DNA of 64,000 nt from Cyanobium sp. PCC 7001 (GCF_000155635.1 NZ_DS990556.1:1109051-1173050); one strand, 5' to 3'. Positions 39,788-46,225 are shown, counted from the first letter of the stretch. The notes: generated from the sequence alone by a model not told the origin. Made by a program: numbers and translations.

Positions 39788-40222
39788 GTGAGCCCCGGAG
39801 CCGACCTGCCGGATCTCAATGTGTGGCTGGCTCTGGCGTCCAGCCAGCACATCCACCACCGGCAGGCTTTGCACTACTGGGAACAGCTCGCCGCGGAGCA
39901 GGTGCTGTTCTGCACGGTGACGGCCCTGGGGTTGGTGCGGCTGGTGAGCCAGCCCCGGCTGATGGGTGACGCCGTGAAGAACGCTGCGGAGGCCTCGGAG
40001 CTTCTGGCCGCGTTCTGCCGCCAACCCGGCGTGGCGTTAGCACCAGCGGAGCACGACGGCTGGGACGTTTTCCATCGCCTGATGCGGAAAGGGGAGCTGC
40101 CCCCACGACTCTGCACCGATGCCCACCTGGCGGCGCTGGCGATGACGCATGGCTGGCGGCTGGTGAGCTTCGACCGGGATTTCAAGCGCTTCGAGGGTCT
40201 GCACTGGCTGGCGCTGTCCTGA
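39788..40222 (+). CDS. vapC: PIN-domain ribonuclease toxin (VapC-like)
   Basis: The 144-residue protein has the PIN fold signature: DLPDLNVWLALASSQHIHH with the first acidic residue, a central helical part, and TDAHLAALAMTHGWRLVSFDRDFKRF with the C-terminal acidic cluster. VapC toxins cut tRNA or rRNA. A GTG start at 39788 is chosen; a TTG overlapping the antitoxin stop (39770) is an alternative. It appears intact. Confidence 0.87.
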   Translation: MSPGADLPDLNVWLALASSQHIHHRQALHYWEQLAAEQVLFCTVTALGLVRLVSQPRLMGDAVKNAAEASELLAAFCRQPGVALAPAEHDGWDVFHRLMRKGELPPRLCTDAHLAALAMTHGWRLVSFDRDFKRFEGLHWLALS

Positions 40223-40228
40223 TCCGGG

Positions 40229-40385
40229 TCAGGCCAACCACTCCTGCATGAGCCCGGCCACAGCGCGAAACTCCGGATCCTTGTGCTGCAGGAGGCGCTC
40301 GCTGGATTCCTGCCAGTCGATCGGCAACGGGCTCGTCGTCACGCAAGGTGAGCAACGCCGAGGTCTCCAGACAGAACAGGGTCAC
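40229..40385 (-). pseudogene. vapC remnant: PIN toxin reduced to its two ends
   Basis: A GTG overlapping the AbrB-type antitoxin stop (GTGA) begins TLFCLETSALLTLRDDEPVAD, a normal PIN N terminus with its first catalytic acid. About 25 codons on, the frame shifts and reads SSERLLQHKDPEFRAVAGLMQEWLA then stop, which is the usual PIN C terminus (HKDPEF). A normal toxin needs about 85 more residues between them, including the middle acidic residues. The gene therefore appears inactivated by an internal deletion with a frameshift. Confidence 0.75.
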
Positions 40386-40615
40386 CCGGCCTCCAGGGAG
40401 GCCTCGGCACGACGGTCATCCAGGAGCCTCTGGCTGGCACCCGCTTTTCCACGCCCACGAAAGGCCTTCACAGGAGAGGCATCCACAGGAACAACACGGA
40501 TCGTGCCATCGGCCTCCACCAGCCACTCCAGCCGCTGGGATGGGCTCAGGGCGAAGCGTTCCCGGATCGGCGCCGGGATCACGGTCTGGCCACGGGCGGT
40601 GATCGTGCTCCTCAT
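40382..40615 (-). CDS. AbrB/MazE-type swapped-hairpin antitoxin
   Basis: The 77-residue protein begins MRSTITARGQTVIPAPIRERFAL, the SpoVT/AbrB DNA-binding hairpin, then WLVEADGTIRVVPV. The C-terminal half is basic and would bind the toxin. It is the intact antitoxin of a pair whose PIN toxin is broken (40229-40385); stop and start overlap as in a working operon. It is divergent from a VapBC pair, with an inverted repeat upstream. Confidence 0.87.
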   Translation of the reverse strand: MRSTITARGQTVIPAPIRERFALSPSQRLEWLVEADGTIRVVPVDASPVKAFRGRGKAGASQRLLDDRRAEASLEAG

Positions 40616-40626
40616 GGCATCAGCGG

Positions 40627-40657
40627 TGAATGACCCGATAGCTCAATCAATCATTCA
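40627..40657. promoter_or_regulatory. Inverted repeat upstream of AbrB-type antitoxin
   Basis: TGAATGA (40627-40633) and TCATTCA (40651-40657) are perfect 7-bp arms with a 17-base spacer that is AT-rich. The position, 12 to 42 bases upstream of the antitoxin start, fits an autoregulatory operator or the promoter of that gene. Confidence 0.4.
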
Positions 40658-40688
40658 GGCCAGCCAGTGCTTGGGTGATGGCGCCCGT

Positions 40689-40716
40689 GTCTACACTGAA
40701 GGCAGACCGTCTACAC
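40689..40716. promoter_or_regulatory. Paired GTCTACAC direct repeat upstream of vapB
   Basis: GTCTACAC occurs at 40689-40696 and 40709-40716, 20 bases apart (about two helical turns), ending 10 bases before the vapB start. This is a plausible operator for the VapBC complex. Confidence 0.45.
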
Positions 40717-40726
40717 AAGCAGGCCC

Positions 40727-40996
40727 TTGGCCCTGAACATTCGCCATCCCGAGGCCAATCGCCTGGCTGCCGAACTGGCCGCTCTCTCCGGCCAGACGAA
40801 GACCGACGCCGTGATCCAGGCGTTGAAGGAACGGCTGGAGACGCTGAAGCGACAGCAGGAGGATGGCGGCCAGGCGCGGCGGCGACGCCTCGAACGGCTC
40901 GAGGCGATCGCCCTGCGGGCAGCGGCCCGGCCGCAGAGGGATCCACGGTGTGCCGAGGAGATCCTCGGTTACGACAGCTCGGGGCTGCCCAGCTGA
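40727..40996 (+). CDS. vapB: VapB-family antitoxin (PSK-type)
   Basis: The 89-residue protein begins MALNIRHPEANRLAAELAALSGQTKTDAVIQALKERLE, the classic Rv0623-like VapB N terminus, with a basic central helix and a short acidic tail for toxin binding. The start is TTG, fixed by the conserved first residues. Its stop overlaps the vapC start by one base (TGATG). Confidence 0.93.
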   Translation: MALNIRHPEANRLAAELAALSGQTKTDAVIQALKERLETLKRQQEDGGQARRRRLERLEAIALRAAARPQRDPRCAEEILGYDSSGLPS

Positions 40997-41397
40997 TGGT
41001 CATCGACCCATCCGCCCTTGTGGCCATTCTTCTGAATGAGCCCGAGCGCCGGGCCTTCATCGAGGCCATCGCGGCCGCCGAGGTGTGCTGGCTCTCTGCG
41101 GCCTCCCTGGTGGAACTCTCGATCGTGATCGAGGTGAAGCTGGGGCCTGATGGCCTGGACGACCTTGACCTGTTTCTGGCCACGGCCGGGGTCGAGACGG
41201 TGGCTTTCGATCATGACCAGGCCCTCATCGCTCGCGCGGCCTTCCAGCGCTTCGGCAAGGGGCGCCATCCTGCTGGCTTGAATCTGGGCGACTGTTGTGC
41301 CTACGCCCTGGCCCGCGTGCGTGAGGCCCCCCTGCTGTTCAAAGGGCGCGACTTCGTGCACACGGATATCCGCAGTGCGTTGACAGGACCGTACTGA
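40996..41397 (+). CDS. vapC: VapC PIN-domain ribonuclease toxin
   Basis: The 133-residue toxin has MVIDPSALVAILLNEPE with the first acid, SAASLVELSIVIE with the second, and LNLGDCCAYALARV with the third, then PLLFKGRDF. All three active-site positions are present, so it is probably functional. It is coupled to vapB by start/stop overlap. Such toxins usually cleave initiator tRNA or rRNA. Confidence 0.93.
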   Translation: MVIDPSALVAILLNEPERRAFIEAIAAAEVCWLSAASLVELSIVIEVKLGPDGLDDLDLFLATAGVETVAFDHDQALIARAAFQRFGKGRHPAGLNLGDCCAYALARVREAPLLFKGRDFVHTDIRSALTGPY

Positions 41398-41475
41398 TCA
41401 GGGGCTCGGTTCGACCGACTCCACGTCGGCGATGCCGCGGACATCACTGTCCATGGTGTGCAGCCGGGCCTGGTG
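41398..41475 (-). pseudogene. Possible C-terminal remnant of a PIN toxin
   Basis: On the minus strand, reading to a TGA at 41398-41400, the frame gives ARLHTMDSDVRGIADVESVEPSP. The LHT-x-D-x-D pattern followed by a short hydrophobic segment is what closes many PIN toxins. No start, antitoxin or upstream half is left in frame. It is short, so this may be chance resemblance. It lies in the 182-base gap between the vapBC pair and phd. Confidence 0.3.
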
Positions 41476-41549
41476 CTGCCTGGATGGCCTGAGCCTCCCC
41501 GCACTGGAAGGCGTTGCTGCCGTTCGATCTCAGGGCGGGCGTCGGCTTA

Positions 41550-41569
41550 AGCTAGACAGTTGAGCTAGC
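41550..41569. promoter_or_regulatory. GCTAG/CTAGC inverted repeat upstream of phd
   Basis: GCTAG (41551-41555) and CTAGC (41565-41569) flank a 9-base spacer, and AGCTAG is also directly repeated at 41550 and 41563. The element ends 11 bases before the phd start, suiting an autorepression operator. Confidence 0.4.
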
Positions 41570-41579
41570 CAGCTTCGCC

Positions 41580-41840
41580 ATGGACGCCGTGTGGACGCTG
41601 CAGGATGCCAAGAACCGCTTCAGTGCGGTGGTGGATGCGGCCGCCCGCGGCGAACCGCAGAAGGTGACACGCCGCGGCCAATGGGTGAGCGTGGTGCTGT
41701 CGGCGGAGGAATACCAACGCCTGCAGCGGCTGGATGCAGCCAACGCGCCATCACTGGCCGAGCTGCTCCTGCAGATGCCGCAGGACGACGAAGGCTTCGA
41801 GCGGGTGCCCATCACGCCGAGGGAGTTCCCGGCTTCCTGA
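41580..41840 (+). CDS. Phd/YefM-type antitoxin
   Basis: The 86-residue protein has the Phd fold: WTLQDAKNRFSAVVDAAARGEPQKVTRRGQWVSVVLSAEEYQRL, then a C-terminal toxin-binding tail PSLAELLLQMPQDDEGFER. It precedes a FitB-like PIN toxin by 16 bases. A partial second copy of its central and C-terminal sequence, with an 18-codon deletion, is found at 44153-44246. Confidence 0.92.
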   Translation: MDAVWTLQDAKNRFSAVVDAAARGEPQKVTRRGQWVSVVLSAEEYQRLQRLDAANAPSLAELLLQMPQDDEGFERVPITPREFPAS

Positions 41841-41856
41841 TGGATGGTTTTGATTG

Positions 41857-42276
41857 ATGTTTCTGATCGACACCATGGTGCTCTCCGAACTCCGGCTGCG
41901 CAGGCGGGATCCGGGGGTGGTGGCCTGGATCGGCAGACAGCGGCCGGAGGATTGCTTTCTGAGTGTGGTGAGCATCGGCGAGATCGAACGCGGCATTGCC
42001 CGCAGGCGCACGACCGATGAGAGAGTTGCCGCGCAGCTGGCCGGATGGCTGGATCAGCTGCTGCGGCTGTATGGCGATCGGCTGCTGCCGGTGGATGTGG
42101 GTGTGGCGCGCCGGTGGGGACAGCTCTCGGCCGAGATCGGCCACGACGGTGCCGATCTGCTGATCGCCGCCACGGCGCTGGAGCGTGGCCTCACGGTGGT
42201 GACCCGCAACCTGCGGCACTTCACGCCCACGGGCGTGCAGACGCTCAACCCTTGGCGAGGGGAGGGCAACTGCTGA
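41857..42276 (+). CDS. vapC: FitB-like VapC PIN toxin
   Basis: The 139-residue protein has MFLIDTMVLSELRLRRRDPGVVAWI, VSIGEIERGIARRR and HDGADLLIAATALERGLTVVTRNLRHF, the full set of FitB/VapC motifs including IDT, E, and D at the catalytic positions. It is partner to the upstream Phd-type antitoxin. ATG at 41857 is used; a TTG three bases earlier is possible. Confidence 0.93.
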   Translation: MFLIDTMVLSELRLRRRDPGVVAWIGRQRPEDCFLSVVSIGEIERGIARRRTTDERVAAQLAGWLDQLLRLYGDRLLPVDVGVARRWGQLSAEIGHDGADLLIAATALERGLTVVTRNLRHFTPTGVQTLNPWRGEGNC

Positions 42277-42285
42277 TCGCCTTCA

Positions 42286-42477
42286 TCAGCCGGGCAGCCC
42301 GCTGAGGGTGTGGCGGGCCGTGGCCAGGATGAGGCTGACCGCCATGGGCAGCTGCAGGGCATCGCTGAGCTGGGCTGCCACCCGTTTGGTGCCCGGCCGC
42401 CATAGAAGAGGCTTGGTTCGATCCTCACCCCGAACGCCAGAGCGCTGGCCATCGCTGTCCATGGCTTTAGCCTCCAA
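42286..42477 (-). other. Unrecognised small open frame in the toxin-antitoxin island
   Basis: The 218-base gap between the FitB-like gene and the second MNT gene holds one modest minus-strand frame of 63 codons (MDSDGQRSG near its start and ARHTLSGLPG at its end). It has no recognised motif and no obvious ribosome binding site. It could be a remnant of another module, a small protein or chance. Confidence 0.2.
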
Positions 42478-42494
42478 CCAGTGAGCGCAACGAG

Positions 42495-42905
42495 ATGGGC
42501 GCCGACGCGATCAGAACCGTTCCTGAGCGTTGGACCACGCCCAGGCCTCTGGACGCCTCCCCAGCGCTTGGGCCGGGCCTCAACCCCGCCTCTCTAGAGG
42601 CGGGGTTGAGGCGGCTGGCCGGCCGCGACGACGTTCAGGCCCTGGTGGTGTTCGGATCACGAGCCAGCGGCAGGGCCCAACACCACTCGGATCTCGATCT
42701 GCTGGTGATCGCACGGCAGGCCGACCTGCCGCCAGAGAGGGAGTTGCCGCTCTGGCAGGAGCTGCGCACAGCCCTCGGGGATGTGGGGGTTCCGGTTGAC
42801 CTGCTGGTGTACGGCCGGCAGGACGCTGCCAAGCTGGCAGGATCCCGATGGCATGTGCTCGGTCATGCGGCTCGCAGCGGAAGGATGCTGTATGTCGCCG
42901 AGTGA
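42495..42905 (+). CDS. MNT-type nucleotidyltransferase antitoxin (second pair)
   Basis: The 136-residue protein has VVFGSRASGRAQHHSDLDLLV with GSRASG at 54-59 and aspartates at 66 and 68, then VPVDLLVYG with the third acid. It is the MNT half of a second HEPN/MNT pair, here in MNT-first order. The ATG at 42495 gives an extended N terminus; a TTG at 42606, inside a perfect inverted repeat, would start at RRLAGRDDV just before the domain. The start is therefore uncertain. Confidence 0.88.
   Translation: MGADAIRTVPERWTTPRPLDASPALGPGLNPASLEAGLRRLAGRDDVQALVVFGSRASGRAQHHSDLDLLVIARQADLPPERELPLWQELRTALGDVGVPVDLLVYGRQDAAKLAGSRWHVLGHAARSGRMLYVAE
42577..42612. repeat. Perfect 17-bp inverted repeat inside the MNT gene
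   Basis: GCCTCAACCCCGCCTCT (42577-42593) is followed by a 2-base spacer and its exact reverse complement (42596-42612). It encodes residues about 28-40 of the long MNT frame, or lies across a possible TTG start. As RNA it would form a very stable hairpin. Confidence 0.9.
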
Positions 42906-43257
42906 GGATGCCGCGCTGCTGCTGATCACCGTGCGGCGCCATCTGCGCTCCATGGCGATGAGCCTTGATCCTGGATTCGCACAGGAAGATTGGGGCTTTC
43001 TGGCGCAGCAGGCGCTGGAGAAGGTGCTGAAGGCCAGCATCGTGCTGGACGACCGGGAGCCACCACTCACCCATGAGCTCACCACCCTGGCTGACCTGGC
43101 AGGGGTATCGCTCACACCACTGCTGCTGGGCCTGCAGCCCTTTGCGGTGAAAGCTCGCTACAGCGCCGAAGAGACACCCCTCCCCGGGGAGCGGCGGCAG
43201 ATTCTCACCGCACTGGAAGGGCTCACCCAAGGCCTGGAGGCGCGGCTCAACCGCTGA
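42892..43257 (+). CDS. HEPN domain protein, putative toxin of second HEPN/MNT pair
   Basis: The 121-residue helical protein has EDWGFLAQQALEKVLKASIVLDDREPPLTHELTTLADLAG and LQPFAVKARYSAEE, matching the COG2250 type of HEPN protein. The ATG at 42892 overlaps the MNT gene end by 14 bases, implying coupled translation. As in the first pair, a canonical RX4-6H motif is not clear. Confidence 0.87.
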   Translation: MSPSEDAALLLITVRRHLRSMAMSLDPGFAQEDWGFLAQQALEKVLKASIVLDDREPPLTHELTTLADLAGVSLTPLLLGLQPFAVKARYSAEETPLPGERRQILTALEGLTQGLEARLNR

Positions 43258-43350
43258 CCCGCCAGCAGGAAGGCCCGCCCCAGATGAAGGGCACCGTTGG
43301 CGCTGCCTCCAGCGCACGGGTTCGACTGCCGACAGCACGGCTCACCCCAA

Positions 43351-43374
43351 GTATGATCATATCCAGAGTCATAC
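43351..43374. promoter_or_regulatory. GTATGA/TCATAC inverted repeat upstream of RHH/MazF operon
   Basis: GTATGA (43351-43356) and TCATAC (43369-43374) are perfect arms around 12 bases. An ATGATCAT palindrome (43353-43360) overlaps the left arm. The site ends 7 bases before the antitoxin ATG, suitable for autorepression. Confidence 0.5.
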
Positions 43375-43381
43375 TGATGTG

Positions 43382-43696
43382 ATGCCTCCTGCAGCCCCCA
43401 CCGAGCGCGTCACGGTGACCATGCCGGCCGATCTGATCGCCGGCATTGATCGGTTTGAACGCAATCGGAGCCGGTTCATTGCCGATGCCGTGCGCCATGA
43501 ACTCAAGCGCCGGCGAAGAGAGGAGTTGCTGCGCTCGCTGGAGGAGCCCCATCCCGACAGCATCACCACGGCCTCCCTGGGGCTGGAGAGCTGGAGCCAG
43601 GGGCTCCCGGCCGGTGATGACGACCTCCTCGACCCCAGGGGCGGGGTGCCGCTGCGCTGGAGTGAGGAACAGGGATGGCAGGAGCCGGAGGCATGA
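43382..43696 (+). CDS. Ribbon-helix-helix antitoxin of a MazF pair
   Basis: The 104-residue protein has ERVTVTMPADLIAGIDRFERNRSRFIADAVRHELKRRRREELLRSLEEP, the RHH fold of MazE9-like or CopG antitoxins, with an acidic tail for toxin binding. Its stop overlaps the MazF start (ATGA). A GTG three bases upstream is an alternative start. Confidence 0.9.
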   Translation: MPPAAPTERVTVTMPADLIAGIDRFERNRSRFIADAVRHELKRRRREELLRSLEEPHPDSITTASLGLESWSQGLPAGDDDLLDPRGGVPLRWSEEQGWQEPEA

Positions 43697-44046
43697 GCCT
43701 GGCCAGGGGCACGGTGGTGCTGGTGGATCTGGAGCCCACCCGAGGCCATGAACAGCAAGGCACCAGACCCTGTGTTGTGGTGAGCGATGCGGCTGTGAAC
43801 AGCAACCAGCGTTTTCCTCTGATTGCCGTCGTGCCGGTCACCGGCACCCCAGCACCGGGGGCGCTGTACCCAGCGCTCGCACCCGGCGCCAGTGGCCTCA
43901 GCAAGCCCTCCACAGCGTTGGTGGATCAGGTGCGCTCCATCGATAAGCAGCGCATCCGCCGGCGTTATGGCCAGGTGTCCGCAGCGGAGCTGGAGGCGAT
44001 CGACAATGGCCTCTGCCTCTATCTGGGCCTCGACCCCGACCCATGA
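43693..44046 (+). CDS. mazF: MazF/PemK-family mRNA interferase toxin
   Basis: The 117-residue protein has LARGTVVLVDLEPTRGHEQQGTRPCVVVSDAAVN and LIAVVPVTG, then PSTALVDQVRSIDKQRI, the conserved blocks of MazF with its arginine in TRPCVV and the threonine-rich region. It should cut mRNA at short sequence motifs. It is coupled to the upstream RHH antitoxin and appears intact. Confidence 0.94.
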   Translation: MSLARGTVVLVDLEPTRGHEQQGTRPCVVVSDAAVNSNQRFPLIAVVPVTGTPAPGALYPALAPGASGLSKPSTALVDQVRSIDKQRIRRRYGQVSAAELEAIDNGLCLYLGLDPDP

Positions 44047-44152
44047 GCCAGCGCGGCCAGGGCCTCATGGAGCAGCCCCTCCTGGGCCTGCACGACGCAG
44101 CCAACCTCAAGCGCGCCCGCACCCGAGTCCGGGGGAAGCCCACCGGGACCTC

Positions 44153-44246
44153 CACGTCGCGACCAATGGGTGAGCGTGGTGCTGTCGGCCGAGCTGCTCC
44201 TGCAGATGCCGCAGGACGATGAGGGCTTCGAGCGGATGCCCATCAC
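44153..44246 (+). pseudogene. Truncated duplicate of the phd antitoxin gene
   Basis: Bases 44153-44189 match 41668-41704 of the phd gene and 44190-44246 match 41759-41815, with only a few differences; the 54 bases between (18 codons) are missing from this copy. In frame it reads DQWVSVVLSAELLLQMPQDDEGFERMPIT and then hits a stop near 44265. The 5' third of the gene has no counterpart and no start codon, so it is a dead fragment. It overlaps the end of the tacT gene. Confidence 0.85.
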
Positions 44247-44719
44247 AACGTGTGGCGGATGTCCTTGAGCAGCAGCAACAGATGCAGGGGATCGGTGGGC
44301 GAGCGCTGGAACTCCGGGATCTGGTGCTCATAGAAGCCACGGGCTTCCGCACTCTCCACGTGCACGAGCAAGCCACGGCAACCGATGGTGTCGCTGAGGC
44401 TGGCCACACGGGTGATCGTGTCCAGCAGCAGGGCAGCGCCGAGCCCCCGGCCTTCATGCTCCTGGTGCACCCCAAGGCGGGCCAGCAATGCCAGGGGCTG
44501 CGGCAGATCAGCGAGCGCAACACTGGCCATGCACCAGGCGTAGAAGGCCACCACATGGGGCTGGTCTGCCGGGGTGACGACAAACACCCGCGTGGTACCG
44601 GTGCCGTGGGCCATCCGGGCCACGTTCGCCAGCCAACGGGACTGCGCCTCGGAGCGGCAGCGGAAACCACCCAGTTGGTGATTGCCCGCCAGCGGCTGCG
44701 GCGGGCTGTAAGGCCTCAC
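44243..44719 (-). CDS. GNAT-family acetyltransferase toxin (TacT/AtaT-like)
   Basis: The 158-residue protein has the TacT pattern: an N-terminal PQPLAGNHQLGGFRCRSEAQSRWL, a strand VFVVTPADQPHVVAFYAW, and the acetyl-CoA loop GVHQEHEGRGLGAALL. Toxins of this type acetylate aminoacyl-tRNA and stop translation. The GTG start overlaps the stop of the adjoining TacA-type antitoxin frame (GTGA). The toxin looks complete although its antitoxin gene does not. Confidence 0.88.
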   Translation of the reverse strand: MRPYSPPQPLAGNHQLGGFRCRSEAQSRWLANVARMAHGTGTTRVFVVTPADQPHVVAFYAWCMASVALADLPQPLALLARLGVHQEHEGRGLGAALLLDTITRVASLSDTIGCRGLLVHVESAEARGFYEHQIPEFQRSPTDPLHLLLLLKDIRHTL

Positions 44720-44991
44720 CGCTGAGGGTTGGCGGTGGCTGCATCGCTGGAGGGCGTCACGAACGGGGATGGCCGCTGCAGCAGTCGCACCAGGCCAGGC
44801 AAACGGCGGGCTGGACGGCTGTTGATCCGCTCCCATTCCTCCAGGCCGGCGGGATCGAGAACGAAATGGTCCCGATCGGCCAGAACCTGTTGGGCCGCCA
44901 GGCGGCCCTGGGCGAGGAGGAAGGAGCTGCGATCGGTGCCGAGCGCAGCGGCGGCACGGTCGATCAGTTCGCGATCCGCTCGCGTGGCGCG
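44716..44991 (-). pseudogene. TacA-type (DUF1778) antitoxin with missing start
   Basis: The minus-strand frame RATRADRELIDRAAAALGTDRSSFLLAQG through QVLADRDHFVLDPAGLEEWERI is a DUF1778 antitoxin, and its stop overlaps the tacT start. Reading upstream there is no ATG, GTG or TTG within a sensible distance of the domain: the frame runs on antisense through the glycosyltransferase gene. The first dozen or so residues expected of the family are lacking or altered. It may be a broken antitoxin, or use a non-standard start. Confidence 0.65.
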
Positions 44992-45801
44992 CTGATCGAG
45001 CGCCTCTGGCGCCTGCTGGATCGGCTCCCACCGCCGCCACCGGCCGACGGCCTCGCCAACCTGCCGTTGCTGGGGGTGCCGATCCTCAACCGCCCGGATC
45101 TGCTGGAGCGGCTGCTGGCCAGCCTCGATCATCCGGTGAGCACCCTGGCAATCGTGGACAACAGCGCCACCGCGGCTGGCCCCGGTGCCGTGTCCGCCCG
45201 GCTCGAGGCCATCCGTGAACGGGGCCATCCCCTGGTGAAGCAGATCCGCATCGCCCGGCCGTTCGCCAATCTGGGCGTGGCGGCGAGCTGGAATCTGATC
45301 CTCACCAGCTTCCCGGAGGCCGCCACGGCGCTGCTGGCCAACAACGACGTGCAATTCGCGCCGGGCGTGCTGGGCGCCGCCCTGGAGCGGATCGATCCAG
45401 GCAGGGCCCAGTTCCTGCCCCTGCTGCCCGCGCCCCACGCCTTCACCGCCTTTCTGCTCACGCCCCTGTGCTGGGATCGGCTGGGCCTCTTCGATGCCAA
45501 CTTCCACCCGGCCTACTGCGAAGACCTCGACTACCGCGATCGCCTCCAGGCCAGCGCTGGGGTGGAGCAGCTCGATGGGGCCTTCGCCCATGCCGCCATG
45601 GCCGCCCTCAACCCCAGCCACAGCGCCACCCTTGCCAGTGATCCGAAACTGCGGCACCACAACGGCATCAGCTACGAGCTCAACCGCCTCTGGTATCTGA
45701 GCGAACGGCGTCTCCGCCGCGACCCCCGCGGCAGCTGGCGCCGTCTCTGGCTGGCCCAGTGGAGCGACGACCCTTCCCCAGACCCCCCTGAGCCTTCCTG
45801 A
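44866..45801 (+). CDS. Glycosyltransferase family 2-like protein
   Basis: The conserved part begins at LPLLGVPILNRPDLLERLLASLDHP and contains LAIVDNSA, ANLGVAASWNLIL, LLANNDVQFAPG and FHPAYCEDLDYRDRL, the GT-A fold pattern with a DxD-like NDV and an ED-rich acceptor motif. It probably adds a sugar to a surface polysaccharide. The ATG at 44866 gives 311 residues, but its first 65 codons lie antisense to the tacA-like frame and look unlike a glycosyltransferase; a TTG at 45067 would begin at the conserved core. The true start is unresolved. Confidence 0.82.
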   Translation: MVPIGQNLLGRQAALGEEEGAAIGAERSGGTVDQFAIRSRGALIERLWRLLDRLPPPPPADGLANLPLLGVPILNRPDLLERLLASLDHPVSTLAIVDNSATAAGPGAVSARLEAIRERGHPLVKQIRIARPFANLGVAASWNLILTSFPEAATALLANNDVQFAPGVLGAALERIDPGRAQFLPLLPAPHAFTAFLLTPLCWDRLGLFDANFHPAYCEDLDYRDRLQASAGVEQLDGAFAHAAMAALNPSHSATLASDPKLRHHNGISYELNRLWYLSERRLRRDPRGSWRRLWLAQWSDDPSPDPPEPS

Positions 45802-45810
45802 GCCCCGCCC

Positions 45811-46131
45811 ATGACCTCCCGCAGCCCGCAGGACCACTCCCAGACGGGCTCGCTCCTGTCGGACACCGAGGGCCCCGCACGCCGCCGGCAGGGCCTGAGC
45901 CGCTTCTTCAGCCGCAGCTTCGGTGCCGGGGCCGTGGTGGTGGCCGTGCTGGTGGGGATCCAGCTGGGCTCGATCCCCTGGCGCTACCGGCGTCAGATCT
46001 GGCAGCTGCAGGGCTTCCTGCTGGGTGGCCTGGCCGGCTACGTGGTGGGCCGCCTCAGCAGGGCCGGGGCCTCCTCCCCCGGCGGCGCGGCTGGCGATCG
46101 CCACCGGCCGGGCCTGCCGCCCCCGCCCTGA
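45811..46131 (+). CDS. Small membrane protein, unrecognised
   Basis: The 106-residue protein has a polar serine-rich N terminus, two hydrophobic segments (GAGAVVVAVLVGIQLGSI near residues 38-55 and LQGFLLGGLAGYVVGRL near 67-83) separated by a basic turn WRYRRQ, and a glycine/proline-rich tail. It follows the glycosyltransferase by 9 bases and may be co-transcribed. No family recognised. Confidence 0.65.
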   Translation: MTSRSPQDHSQTGSLLSDTEGPARRRQGLSRFFSRSFGAGAVVVAVLVGIQLGSIPWRYRRQIWQLQGFLLGGLAGYVVGRLSRAGASSPGGAAGDRHRPGLPPPP

Positions 46132-46225
46132 GCCCAACCGCTACAGCGTCCGCCCAAACGGTGCAGGGGCCCGGGCCATCCGGCAGGATTGGGGTTGTGG
46201 CCGATCCCAGCAGGAGCCTTTCTCG

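Noticed and set aside
44019-44246. Minus-strand frame ending in HEALAALAHGSGSRPR over the phd fragment
   Set aside because: It is antisense to the mazF end and the phd copy, with no recognised family and no partner gene.
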